Below are positions 42,528 through 51,310 of a DNA stretch of 51,811 nucleotides, in pieces. The stretch comes from Bacillota bacterium (lineage in GTDB: Bacteria; Bacillota; UBA4882; UBA8346), in assembly GCA_012728785.1 (NCBI GenBank), contig JAAYEK010000256.1, positions 1-51,811 on the forward strand, given 5' to 3'. The position numbers were made by a program, and so were the translations under genes. A model generated the notes under the pieces. That model was not told the origin of the DNA. It saw only the letters and a program-made list of their open reading frames with translations, and did no database searches. The stretch's first letter is position 1, and each line of letters starts with the position of its first letter.

Positions 42528-43441
42528 GTCCTACGCCACTCACTATTAAGTTCCGATTTTTTCAAGCCGGCCAATCTGGTCCGGTACAACTCTTCCAAAC
42601 CCAAGGAAAACCCTCCGGCCCGGACATAGGTTCCTTCCCCTACCCGGGCTATTTCCTTGAGAACCCCTTCGTTCAGATATGTCTTAACTACATTACCGGC
42701 ATTATCCTTTAGATACGAACCATTACCATACTCATCCCGAAGGATGATCAGTTCACCCTCGGGGCTACCGATCCCAATGGTATATAGGGAGATGCCATCC
42801 TTCACCGCCATCTTGGCTTGAGACACCGGGTCTCCTTCATGGTTCTCCCCATCGGTAATTATGATTAAGACTTTTTCACCGGCGCTACCTGACTTAAAAG
42901 CCTTCTGGGCGGTTAAGATCGCTTCGCCGATAGCCGTTCCGCCCCTAGGAATGATGTCGGTATTTAAAACGTCCAAAGTGCTGCTGAAGGCATTAAAATC
43001 CATGGTCAAAGGACATTGCAGAAAACTCGTCCCCGAAAAAGCCACTAAACCCACTTTATCGTTTTGCATCACTTGAAGTAAGTCCTTAACTGCTAATTTG
43101 GCCTTTTCGAGGCGGTTCGGTTTTACATCAGTCGCCAGCATACTTTTGGATGTATCAATTGCGAAAATAATCTCCAATCCCTGATGTTTGACATCTTGCC
43201 AACGATATCCCCAACGTGGTCCGGATAAAGCCAGAATTAAAAAGACCAAACCTGCCAATCTCAAGATCAACCGGTGCTTTTGGGCTTTTCGGCCCGATAG
43301 ATCAATCACCTTCGGTATCAAGTCTTTACTAGCGAAAAGTTCCAAATCCCGTTCCAAACGACGATTAACCCAAATATAGAACCAGGTTAATAACGAAGGT
43401 ATTATTAACAAAAATAAATAAGACGGATGGGCCCAGTTCAT
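42494..43441 (-). CDS. batB: BatB: VWA-domain membrane protein, C-terminus lost by frameshift
   Basis: The open frame gives 315 residues: two N-terminal membrane helices (about 8-22 and 53-70), a von Willebrand A domain (about 88-290) with MIDAS motif DTSKSM, the threonine region RGGTAIGEA and ITDGENHEGD. Family members end with a membrane helix; here the frame runs instead into FKSHCC and stops at 42494, while the missing helix follows in the -1 frame. Either a one-base loss (real or an assembly error) or an unusual recoding event. ATG at 43441 follows CAGGAG by six bases and overlaps the batA stop by four. Confidence 0.85.
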   Translation of the reverse strand: MNWAHPSYLFLLIIPSLLTWFYIWVNRRLERDLELFASKDLIPKVIDLSGRKAQKHRLILRLAGLVFLILALSGPRWGYRWQDVKHQGLEIIFAIDTSKSMLATDVKPNRLEKAKLAVKDLLQVMQNDKVGLVAFSGTSFLQCPLTMDFNAFSSTLDVLNTDIIPRGGTAIGEAILTAQKAFKSGSAGEKVLIIITDGENHEGDPVSQAKMAVKDGISLYTIGIGSPEGELIILRDEYGNGSYLKDNAGNVVKTYLNEGVLKEIARVGEGTYVRAGGFSLGLEELYRTRLAGLKKSELNSEWRRTIWKDFKSHCC

Positions 43442-44436
43442 GGCAATCTCCTGCAAATTGTATTGGCTAAGATCCCTTCCAACAACAATATCCCCAGCGC
43501 TCCAAAGAGAAAATAAGGATAAAGGTCTTTATATTCCGAGTATTTCCCCATCTCCACCCGGGTTTTTTCCATCCGGTCAATCCGTTCAAAAATGGTCTTT
43601 AACGATTGGGTATCGGTGGCCCGGAAATATCGTCCTCCGGTGGTAGTGGCGATTTTTTGCAATAACTCTTCATCAAGGTTAATTTCAACCATCTGGTATT
43701 GTTTTTGCCCCCAAGAGTCAATCACCGGATAGGGGACTAATCCTTGTGAACCGGCGCCGATAGTATAGACGGTAACCTTAAGTTCCTTTCCAGCGTCAGC
43801 TGCTACTTCAGGAGCAATCTCTCCGGCGTTGTTATTTCCATCGGTTAATAAAATCACTACTTTGCTTTTGGCTCGGGATTCCTGTAACCGCTTCACGGCA
43901 TTGGTCAAGGCGGTGCCAATGGCGGTACCGTCTTCGATATCACCCGGTTTTACCTCGTTAATCCGAGATTTGATCCAATTATGGTCCCAAGTTAAAGGTC
44001 CTAGGATATATGGCCGACCAGCGAAAACTATTACTCCGATCCGGTCATTCGGCCTCCGGGAGATAAAATCCCGGACTACTTGTTTAACCACTTCCAACCG
44101 GTTGATCCGCTTTCCCCCGGACTTAAAATCTTCCGCCAACATACTGGTGGATACATCTAAAGCCAGTACGATATCGATTCCCTCTTTGCGAATCCTGCTT
44201 TTCCCCAAGCCCACCTTGGGCCGGGCCAAGGCAATGATCATTAACACTATAGTCCCAATGGTCAACCAAGGTAAAACCTTAAACCAACAAACTCTCCAAT
44301 TTTTTGGGGCCCGCTCTAAAGAGGCGGTGGTTGAAAAATTGACCGCCCCCCGTCTTGTTCCCAGCTCCAAATGGTATATTAAAACCGGGATGATAATGAT
44401 TAATAGCGTTAAAAAAACCGGATTTTCAAATATCAT
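43438..44436 (-). CDS. batA: BatA: VWA-domain membrane protein
   Basis: A 332-residue protein with N-terminal membrane helices (about 7-22 and 48-68), a VWA domain (about 83-290) having the MIDAS DVSTSM, GTAIGTAL and LLTDGNNNAGEI, and a C-terminal helix (YPYFLFGALGILLLEGILA). Unlike batB its C-terminus is intact, so it shows what batB should look like. ATG at 44436 with AGAGGAAG upstream, inside the end of the preceding gene. It likely forms a complex with BatB and the MoxR ATPase at the inner membrane. Confidence 0.9.
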   Translation of the reverse strand: MIFENPVFLTLLIIIIPVLIYHLELGTRRGAVNFSTTASLERAPKNWRVCWFKVLPWLTIGTIVLMIIALARPKVGLGKSRIRKEGIDIVLALDVSTSMLAEDFKSGGKRINRLEVVKQVVRDFISRRPNDRIGVIVFAGRPYILGPLTWDHNWIKSRINEVKPGDIEDGTAIGTALTNAVKRLQESRAKSKVVILLTDGNNNAGEIAPEVAADAGKELKVTVYTIGAGSQGLVPYPVIDSWGQKQYQMVEINLDEELLQKIATTTGGRYFRATDTQSLKTIFERIDRMEKTRVEMGKYSEYKDLYPYFLFGALGILLLEGILANTICRRLP

Positions 44437-45457
44437 TGTTAACTTCCTCTTTGGTTTCTTCAATCAAACCATGAACCATGGTTAAAGCTTTTTCTCCCTC
44501 ATCCTTGAGGGGTTGATGCTTGGCGAATTTAACCAAATCCGAATATTGAAGAAACTCCGCTAAAATATTTTGCTGAGCCGGTTCCAGAAAATCCATTCTC
44601 CCCAAACTCATCAAAAATTCTTCGGTAGTCATTTCCAAAGCCCTGAATCGAAAACGATTTTCCAGATACTCTCTGGCAATCTCGCTCAACCGGTCATAAA
44701 ATATTTTATACTTACCAGTCTCCAAAAGCTGCTCCCGGCGTAACTGGTCTAATTTATCAAAGGCAATCAGGTGGGCTGGTTCCAAGGTTTTCACTGCTTG
44801 CTCTTCTTTGGCGGCAACTCTATTTCGATAGCTTTTTCCCAAGCGTTTCAGTAGTAAATAAACCAAGCCTACCAGCCCAGTCATTCCTAAAAACGCTCCA
44901 ATATAACGATACCGCGGAGGGAGTCCTACCGGTTGCTTTGGGTTTTTCAATCCATCCGCTAATAACTCTGCTTCACTTAAGTTGGCCGGTAAAACAGAAA
45001 CGATTTTAAGTTGCAGATCCCCCACTGTAATCGTACCTTCCTTACCGGAACCGTCATGATAAGAGACTGTCAATCCTGAAATCTTGTATTCACCCGCTTG
45101 CCAACCGACAAATCCATAGGAAACCGTGTGTTTCCATCTTTCTTGTTCCGTTTTCTGCCGGAGTTTACCTTTGTTGGTCAGTTCCAATCCGCTCAATTGT
45201 TCGGGTGTTAATTCGGGAAGCAAATACTCAATCCCCGGAAGCCCTTCCACTATCAGATTAACCGAAATTGGGTCTCCGACATAAAAGGGACCGTCCCCCT
45301 TCAGTTCTAACCAAGCCCTAAGAGGTTCTCCCGCCACGGGTTCCTCCGGTTGAGCGGCTAACCTATCAACCGGCGTTAATAGACAAAACAATAGCGCGAT
45401 AGTTATCAATATGGTATAAATCTGCTTAAAAAGATGTTTGGTTCGGATATCGTTCAT
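44426..45457 (-). CDS. DUF4381-like / BatD-related membrane protein of the Bat cluster
   Basis: A 343-residue protein with signal peptide (about 8-34), an exported beta domain (about 45-180; DGPFYVGDPISVNLIVEG resembles BatD domains), a membrane helix (about 195-213), and a cytoplasmic helical domain with KIFYDRLSEIAREYLENRF and TTEEFLMSL, which matches the cytoplasmic part seen in proteins that sit between the DUF58 and VWA genes in Bat operons. Start ATG at 45457 after GGAGG. It overlaps batA by 11 bases. Confidence 0.75.
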   Translation of the reverse strand: MNDIRTKHLFKQIYTILITIALLFCLLTPVDRLAAQPEEPVAGEPLRAWLELKGDGPFYVGDPISVNLIVEGLPGIEYLLPELTPEQLSGLELTNKGKLRQKTEQERWKHTVSYGFVGWQAGEYKISGLTVSYHDGSGKEGTITVGDLQLKIVSVLPANLSEAELLADGLKNPKQPVGLPPRYRYIGAFLGMTGLVGLVYLLLKRLGKSYRNRVAAKEEQAVKTLEPAHLIAFDKLDQLRREQLLETGKYKIFYDRLSEIAREYLENRFRFRALEMTTEEFLMSLGRMDFLEPAQQNILAEFLQYSDLVKFAKHQPLKDEGEKALTMVHGLIEETKEEVNNDI

Positions 45458-45470
45458 CAATAACCTCCGT

Positions 45471-46349
45471 TCAACGCATCCGTTTTTCTCTTAGTTTAAA
45501 AAACCGTTGAATCGGTTCCAGGTATGGCTGGTCAGTTTGAACATCGATTAAATCAACTTTATTCCGGCGGAAAAGTTTGGCTAGGTTTTCGTTACGTTGT
45601 TCAGCTTCAGTCCGGACCATTTTGCGAAGCTCAGCGGAAGAAGTATCCACCAGAACCATCCGGCCGGTTTCATTATCTTGAAACTCGACCAAACCCAGCG
45701 GTGGAAGCTCCGATTCTTTAGGATCTCTTAATCTTACCGCTACCAAATCGTGGCGACGGGCCACACTACCCATGACCTTTTCAAAATTATCGTCCATAAA
45801 GTCGGAAACCAAGAAGATAATACTTCTTTGCTTCAAAACCTTATTCACAAATTTCAAGGCTTCTTCAATCTTGGTCCCGGTTCCGCTCGGCTGATAACCC
45901 AAAATTTCCCGGATCACCCGCAATACATGACGTCGTCCCTTTTGAGCGGGAAGATATTTTTCACAGGTATCGGTGAAAATAAGCAAACCCACTTTATCAT
46001 TGTTTTTAATCGCCAAAAAAGCAAGGAGCGCGGCTATTTCCGCTGCCAACTCGCTTTTAAGTGACTCGACCGAGCCGAATCTTTGGGAACCACTCAAGTC
46101 GATTACCAGCATTACCGTTAGTTCTCTTTCTTCAGCGAACCGTTTGATATAGGGGACGCCGCTTCGGGCTGTGACGTTCCAATCAATTGAACGAATATCA
46201 TCGCCCGGTATATACTCCCGCACTTCATCGAACTCAACACCTGCGCCTTTAAAGACACTGGTATACTGCCCGGAAATCATCTCATTGCTGATTCGGGATA
46301 TTTTGTATTGAATCTTGCGGACTTTTTTCAATATTTCCTTGGATAACAT
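45471..46349 (-). CDS. DUF58 protein (MoxR-associated)
   Basis: A 292-residue protein of the DUF58 family: KGAGVEFDEVREYIPGDDIR (about 34-53), SIDWNVTARSG and PYIKRFAEERELTVML are family hallmarks, followed by a VWA-like fold with DLSGSQRFG. Known neighbours of moxR; presumably an adaptor substrate for the ATPase. No membrane segment. The start ATG is eight bases after AGGAG, and this ribosome binding site is provided by the heptamer repeat at 46357-46370. Confidence 0.92.
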   Translation of the reverse strand: MLSKEILKKVRKIQYKISRISNEMISGQYTSVFKGAGVEFDEVREYIPGDDIRSIDWNVTARSGVPYIKRFAEERELTVMLVIDLSGSQRFGSVESLKSELAAEIAALLAFLAIKNNDKVGLLIFTDTCEKYLPAQKGRRHVLRVIREILGYQPSGTGTKIEEALKFVNKVLKQRSIIFLVSDFMDDNFEKVMGSVARRHDLVAVRLRDPKESELPPLGLVEFQDNETGRMVLVDTSSAELRKMVRTEAEQRNENLAKLFRRNKVDLIDVQTDQPYLEPIQRFFKLREKRMR

Positions 46350-46356
46350 CGCGCCG

Positions 46357-46370
46357 ACTCCTGTCTCCTG
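46357..46370. repeat. Two heptamer units (ACTCCTG, TCTCCTG) acting as ribosome binding site
   Basis: Same heptamer family as 6074-6122. On the minus strand it reads CAGGAGACAGGAGT and places AGGAG at the correct distance for the DUF58 start. Confidence 0.7.
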
Positions 46371-46380
46371 CCAACTGAAC

Positions 46381-47370
46381 TTAGGGTACTTCTACTCCGT
46401 CAAAGATCTTTTCAATAATATCCTCGACTTTTAATTCTTCCGCCTCCGCCTCATAAGTAATAATAATCCGGTGGCGCAAAATGTCGGGCCCAATCACCTT
46501 AATATCATTGGGGACCACATATCCCCGTCCTTGCATGAAAGCATAAGCCTTAGCCGCAATCCCCAAACTGATTGTCGCCCGGGGAGAAGCTCCGAATTCG
46601 ATCAAATCGGCTAGCTCCAACTTGTACTGAGCCGGTTCACGGGTGGCCATAATCAGATCAACAATATAGTCCTTAATCTTAGCGTCCATATAAACCATAT
46701 CCACTACTTTCCGCACCGCCATGATTTCTTGGGGAGTAATAACCGGCTGAATATCGATGGTTCGGGAAGTCTGAGCCATTCTCTCCATAATCAACAATTC
46801 TTCTTCTTTGGTGGGATAACCGATCTTCAACTTAAACATAAACCGGTCTAATTGAGCTTCGGGCAAAGGATAGGTCCCCTGCTGTTCAATGGGGTTTTGA
46901 GTCGCCAAAACCATGAAAGGTTCGGGTAATGGATAGGTGTTTTCTCCGATTGTTACTTGTTTTTCCTCCATCGCTTCCAAAAGAGCGCTTTGGACCTTAG
47001 CCGGCGCCCGATTGATCTCATCTGCCAGAATAATATTGGCAAAAATCGGTCCTGTTTTCGTTGTAAAACAGCCGGATTGCGGATTATAGATTAAGGTCCC
47101 GACTAGGTCTGCCGGGAGCAAGTCCGGAGTAAATTGAATCCTTTGAAAACAAGCGTTTACTGAAGCAGCCAAACTTTTTACGGACAGAGTTTTGGCCAAT
47201 CCCGGCACGCCTTCAAGCAACACATGGCCGTTAGCGAGAATCCCTAACAGTAAGCCATCGATCAATTTTTCCTGCCCAACGACAACTTTACCGATTTGTT
47301 CCTTAATTTTGGTTATAAATCCGCTGCTATTCTTGATTGCTTCATTTACAGCTGTTAATCCTTCTGGCAT
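46381..47370 (-). CDS. MoxR-family AAA+ ATPase
   Basis: A 329-residue AAA+ chaperone with Walker A GVPGLAKT (about 52-59), Walker B IILADEINRAP (about 110-120), sensor region LATQNPIEQQGTYPLPEAQL (about 154-173) and the arginine-finger region in LDRFMFKLKIGYP. The C-terminal lid includes GASPRATISL. MoxR ATPases act with VWA proteins, matching the downstream batA and batB. I prefer ATG at 47370, eight bases after GGGAGG, over 47376. It leads the Bat cluster after smr. Confidence 0.95.
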   Translation of the reverse strand: MPEGLTAVNEAIKNSSGFITKIKEQIGKVVVGQEKLIDGLLLGILANGHVLLEGVPGLAKTLSVKSLAASVNACFQRIQFTPDLLPADLVGTLIYNPQSGCFTTKTGPIFANIILADEINRAPAKVQSALLEAMEEKQVTIGENTYPLPEPFMVLATQNPIEQQGTYPLPEAQLDRFMFKLKIGYPTKEEELLIMERMAQTSRTIDIQPVITPQEIMAVRKVVDMVYMDAKIKDYIVDLIMATREPAQYKLELADLIEFGASPRATISLGIAAKAYAFMQGRGYVVPNDIKVIGPDILRHRIIITYEAEAEELKVEDIIEKIFDGVEVP

Positions 47371-47420
47371 AAACATTACCTCCCGGCATATTGGTACTAT
47401 TGGTTTTTTTCAGTTAGAAG

Positions 47421-47825
47421 TTAAAATCGACGCCGACGCGAAGTCCGGAGCCGATCCGCCCTGATTTTTTTACTATTTCTACGTTTTTCCCGCTCTTCCT
47501 CTTGATCATTAAAATCCATCCCCGGCTCGGTTCCACTTTTGAGTAGGTTTTTTAAGACCACTATTGTTTCGCCCGGATTGGGAGCCGTATAGGGAGACCC
47601 ATCCTCGCCCCGAAAAACCGTTTCCACTTTCTCTCTAGCAAAATCAGATTCTTCAAGCCAGTGGCGGACCATGGATTTAATGACCGGAAAAAATTCACTA
47701 TGTTTTCCTTGCCCATGGATAATCCTGACCAATGTCTCACCATAATAAGAAGCATTATCCAGTCCGATTGTCAGCTTTTCCAAGGCTTGCTCACGATTGT
47801 AACCGTGCAGATCAATTGTAAGAAT
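47421..47825 (-). CDS. Smr-domain protein with probable ATT start codon
   Basis: The open frame encodes the Smr fold: DLHGYNREQALEKL at the N-terminus and LVRIIHGQGKHS (the HGxGxG motif), followed by a variable part and an Arg-rich tail (RRNSKKIRADRLRTSRRRR). Smr domains are nucleases or nucleic-acid binders found alone or in MutS2. Standard starts in frame begin only at TTG 47783, after the essential DLHG motif. The frame is open from a TAA at 47852, and ATT at 47825 lies nine bases after AGGAG, giving 134 residues starting M-LTIDLHG. The basic tail suggests RNA or DNA binding. Confidence 0.7.
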   Translation of the reverse strand: MLTIDLHGYNREQALEKLTIGLDNASYYGETLVRIIHGQGKHSEFFPVIKSMVRHWLEESDFAREKVETVFRGEDGSPYTAPNPGETIVVLKNLLKSGTEPGMDFNDQEEEREKRRNSKKIRADRLRTSRRRRF

Positions 47826-47957
47826 CGGTATCCACTCCTGGGAGTTATTTTACCTAAAATATGAGATCCGAGATTGAAGCGGAATAATAGTAATGTTTCT
47901 GAAAGGAGTCGGTAATTTCCTGCATTTCTTAGTCAAAAAGCAGAAATTTTTTAAATC

Positions 47958-48815
47958 TCACAAAGGGTCATTCTCCTCAATCGCCACCGCTGCTTCTTTT
48001 GGCGAACTGCCAAATAAGGAGTTGATCTTCTTGGTGATATTCGCCGGAAACATTTTTAAGAGTAGATCCTTGCCCTTAAGAACCAACTCTAAAATATCCG
48101 CCCTGCCGTTCCAATTATCGTAGATAATCTCCTTCGGTATTTCTTCTACCAACCTGGTTATCAATATCGCCATTACCAGAGTATCATCGACAAAGCCCAA
48201 AACATTTCCCAGGGCCTCGGGAATTAGATCAATAGGTGACACTACATAAGCTACCGCTAAGGTTATTTTTAACTTCAACTCAACCGGAATTCCATCATCT
48301 TTCATGAGCTTAATCAATAATAACACCAAATCCGGTACAACCAACACCATTTCGGTAATTCCCCCGGCAAATTTACCCCCATGTTCCTTAGCCCAGTTTA
48401 AAATCCTCTCTCTTAACTTGGGCATTACATTTTCAGGCTCTTTCTCAACTCCATTCTTAGGTTGGATCAATACTTTGCCGTTGCCTGATTCCGCAAACAG
48501 TAGGTTGGGATCGATTAAAACCCTGTCTTTACGGACGATTAGAGCCTCCCGCTTCAAAATGACTTTATTAAATCTGAGCGACAGTTTAAGGACCCAAGGC
48601 ATCAGAAAACCGGGAATACCGGCAATCTCATCGAGCCTAAGGTAGATTAGATTATCTAAACCGGTTTCAATTACGGCCCGGCCGCTAAATTTCCATCCCA
48701 TAACCCTGCCGGATAGGTTAATTGTTCCTCCTAGGTCCTCCAGAAGCAACAGCCTGCTATTTTCGTCCCACTCGCCGTTGATTACAAGATCCGCCACATT
48801 AAACTTAATTGTCAT
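47958..48815 (-). CDS. Uncharacterised protein with C-terminal DUF1232 (YkvA-like) region
   Basis: A 285-residue protein. Residues about 1-110 are beta-rich and of unknown fold. About 150-225 is a DUF1232-like part with the family core KLKITLAVAYVVSPIDLIPEA (about 177-197) and GFVDDTLVMAILITRLV. The C-terminus is a short hydrophilic tail. DUF1232 proteins are small membrane-associated proteins of unknown role. ATG at 48815 with GAGGGG just upstream; a TTG four codons earlier lacks a site. May be first gene of the smr-moxR-bat transcription unit. Confidence 0.75.
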   Translation of the reverse strand: MTIKFNVADLVINGEWDENSRLLLLEDLGGTINLSGRVMGWKFSGRAVIETGLDNLIYLRLDEIAGIPGFLMPWVLKLSLRFNKVILKREALIVRKDRVLIDPNLLFAESGNGKVLIQPKNGVEKEPENVMPKLRERILNWAKEHGGKFAGGITEMVLVVPDLVLLLIKLMKDDGIPVELKLKITLAVAYVVSPIDLIPEALGNVLGFVDDTLVMAILITRLVEEIPKEIIYDNWNGRADILELVLKGKDLLLKMFPANITKKINSLFGSSPKEAAVAIEENDPL

Positions 48816-48869
48816 TTTTCCCCTCAAGTTATTGATTAAAATAGTCTTCGGATTCCCTTTACCAAATTA

Positions 48870-48904
48870 GGCGAGTTATATCGCCGGGTCACATATGATA
48901 CAAT
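48870..48904 (+). promoter_or_regulatory. Extended -10 promoter with overlapping palindrome
   Basis: TGATACAAT gives an extended -10 (TACAAT 48899-48904). A perfect inverted repeat GGCGA-six bases-TCGCC (48870-48885) covers the -35 position, the usual place for a repressor site. It precedes the helicase gene by about 60 bases. Confidence 0.4.
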
Positions 48905-48964
48905 AGGTATATCTGAAATTTAAAACGTATTCCCCCAAAAATAGTTGCCGTTAAGGACCTGGAT

Positions 48965-51310
48965 ATGAATTATTGCCATCATTATAAAATCAGTGTTACC
49001 GAACTGTTGGAATTTTCTACCATTACAGGAGATTTACATTCCGCTGCTGGAGATCGTTCCCGCGCCCGGGAAGGTATTGCCGGTCACCAACTTTTGGTGT
49101 CGCTCAGGCCGGAGGGTTACCAATCTGAAGTTCCAGTTGAACAAACCTATCAATGGGAAAACCTCACTTTGACTGTACATGGTCGGATCGACGGTTTAAC
49201 CATCAGCCAGACGACGATAGTTGTTGAGGAGATAAAAACCACTTACCAACCGATTGCTAATCTAATAGACCCATATCCGATCCACCTGGATCAACTCAAC
49301 ATCTACCTTTATCTGGTCATGGTCCGTTACCCCCATCAAAAAGTAACCGGCAGGCTAACCTATCTCAATCTGGATAACTTAGCGGAAAGCTCTTTTCCGG
49401 TGGTCATCAGCTTCGGTGAAGCTCAAGCCAACTTTGAAACCCTTGCCGTGAAATATCTGACTTTCCAAAAAACCAATCTCCACTGGATCGAAACTCGCAA
49501 CCGATCCCTTAATGAATTAGTCTTTCCTTTCCCTCAACTACGGCCGGGCCAAATGGAATTGATGTCTACCGTCACCCAAACCCTCCAACAAGAACAAGAT
49601 CTATTCATTGAGGCCGCCACCGGCATCGGTAAAACAATTTCAGTGCTAATTCCCGCTTTGAAACATTTGGCCACCGAACCACGGTTACGCCGAATTTTCT
49701 TTCTAACCGCCAAAACTGCCGGAAAGGAAATCTTACGAACCACTCTTCAGGATCTGATGGGACAGGGACTCCGTCTCCGTTCGGTTTTTATCGAAGCTAA
49801 AGAACGAGTCTGCCTTTGCTCTAGTATCCAATGTGATTTTTGTCAATTTGCCGAAAATTATTATGAACGAGTCGAATCAGTCATCCCCCGCTTACTCGGT
49901 CTGGAACTGATCACCCCGGAAATTATCAACGAAGTAGCTGAGGAAGAACAGCTTTGCCCCTTTGAAATATCGCTGGACTTAGCCTTACGGGCTGATTTGG
50001 TCATCTGCGATTATAACTATTTGTTTGACCCCGGTGTTTACCTGCGCCGCTTTTTTCAGACATCCAAACAGGAGTCGATCTTTCTCATCGATGAGGCCCA
50101 TAATTTAGTCAACCGAGGACGAGAAATGTATTCGGCTACTCTTTCCCATAAAGAGGTCTTGTCTTGGTCGGACGGTTTGAAAATTATCAGTTCGGATCTG
50201 GCCGCCGCCGGTGGAAAAGTAGCGGCGATTTTCGAGGAATATTTACAAGAACTTCGGGACAGTAACCAACAAGCTCTGCTCCTGCCTTCCCTCCACCCGG
50301 AATTGGAACCGGCTTTGGAACAATGGAGCGGGTCCATGGAAAAAACCATGCGCAAAAACCCACTGGCCCAGTCTCAGGAACAACTAAAAACTATTTATTT
50401 TGGAATTATCCGATTCATGCAGGTCATCTCTTCCCTCAACCAAGATTACGCTATCTTCTTAAAGGATGAGGACCGTAACTTGACCTTGCGTATTTTATGT
50501 TTAAACCCCGGTCCCTTACTACGTCAAAGGCTCGATAAAGGACGTTCAACAATTTTTTTCTCAGCTACCCTGTCTCCCTATGAATATTTTCGCGAATTAT
50601 TAGGCGGCCGGGACGACTCTTTACATCTCCGGCTTACATCCCCTTTCCCCAAGGAGAACCGCTTATATTTACACGTTCCAGGTATCGACACCCGCTTTCG
50701 GTCCCGGACCAATTCCCTTGCCCAACTGGTGGACTGTATCGGCTCGGTGGTCCAAGCCCGCTCCGGCAATTACCTGGTCTTCTTCCCATCATACTCTTAT
50801 TTGCAATCAGCTTTGCCCCTACTACGTCGAAATCTGGCCTCCCAAGCCTTGGTTTACGCGCAATTTCCGGGGATGGGCGATGAACAAAGACGCCACTTTC
50901 TCGATAAATTATTCAGCAATCATCCCAATGAAACCAAAATCGGATTAGCAGTACTCGGGGGAAGCTTCGGTGAAGGGATTGACTTGCCCGGCGAACAACT
51001 GATCGGGGTGATCATCGTTGGCCCCGGTTTACCCATGGTCAATGAAGAACAGGAATTGATCCGAATGTACTTTGAGGAGCGTGACAATTCAGGGTTTTTC
51101 CACGCCTACCTTGTTCCTGGATTAATCAAAGTGATTCAGGCCGCCGGCCGGGTCTTCCGGACCCCGGACGATATGGGGGTTGTGGTCTTGATTGATGACC
51201 GTTTTGGAGACGAACGCTATCAAGAACTGCTCCCGCCGGACTGGTTCCTCCCCGGTCGCCCCTTTACGGACCCGGAGTATCGGATTACTTTGGAGAAGTT
51301 TTGGGGGTAG
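48965..51310 (+). CDS. PD-(D/E)XK nuclease fused to XPD/DinG-family Fe-S helicase
   Basis: A 781-residue DNA repair-type protein. Residues about 1-175 look like a Cas4/RecB-type nuclease: H41, D76 in HGRIDG and E89-I-K91 in VEEIKTT fit the PD-(D/E)XK active site. The helicase part has Walker A AATGIGKT (about 217-224), Fe-S cysteines C283, C285, C290, C293 and C331, DEAH (376-379), motif IV-VI with GSFGEGIDLPGE and QAAGRVFRT. Bacterial XPD-like proteins of this kind unwind 5'-3' and process DNA ends or branched DNA. ATG at 48965 follows AAGGAC; no partner gene is near. The cellular role is unknown. Confidence 0.88.
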   Translation: MNYCHHYKISVTELLEFSTITGDLHSAAGDRSRAREGIAGHQLLVSLRPEGYQSEVPVEQTYQWENLTLTVHGRIDGLTISQTTIVVEEIKTTYQPIANLIDPYPIHLDQLNIYLYLVMVRYPHQKVTGRLTYLNLDNLAESSFPVVISFGEAQANFETLAVKYLTFQKTNLHWIETRNRSLNELVFPFPQLRPGQMELMSTVTQTLQQEQDLFIEAATGIGKTISVLIPALKHLATEPRLRRIFFLTAKTAGKEILRTTLQDLMGQGLRLRSVFIEAKERVCLCSSIQCDFCQFAENYYERVESVIPRLLGLELITPEIINEVAEEEQLCPFEISLDLALRADLVICDYNYLFDPGVYLRRFFQTSKQESIFLIDEAHNLVNRGREMYSATLSHKEVLSWSDGLKIISSDLAAAGGKVAAIFEEYLQELRDSNQQALLLPSLHPELEPALEQWSGSMEKTMRKNPLAQSQEQLKTIYFGIIRFMQVISSLNQDYAIFLKDEDRNLTLRILCLNPGPLLRQRLDKGRSTIFFSATLSPYEYFRELLGGRDDSLHLRLTSPFPKENRLYLHVPGIDTRFRSRTNSLAQLVDCIGSVVQARSGNYLVFFPSYSYLQSALPLLRRNLASQALVYAQFPGMGDEQRRHFLDKLFSNHPNETKIGLAVLGGSFGEGIDLPGEQLIGVIIVGPGLPMVNEEQELIRMYFEERDNSGFFHAYLVPGLIKVIQAAGRVFRTPDDMGVVVLIDDRFGDERYQELLPPDWFLPGRPFTDPEYRITLEKFWG

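Noticed and set aside
42494-42600. Programmed -1 frameshift in batB at the run of six A (about 42564-42569)
   Set aside because: A -1 shift there reaches a stop after four codons, and the needed frame only opens after the TAG near 42530, so classic slippage there does not give the full protein.
43829-44485. Plus-strand 218-residue frame
   Set aside because: Antisense to batA, whose VWA motifs are clear; composition mirrors the other strand.
47893-48123. Plus-strand 76-residue frame starting MFLKGVGNF
   Set aside because: Runs antisense into the DUF1232 gene and shows no family features; no promoter or site supports it.
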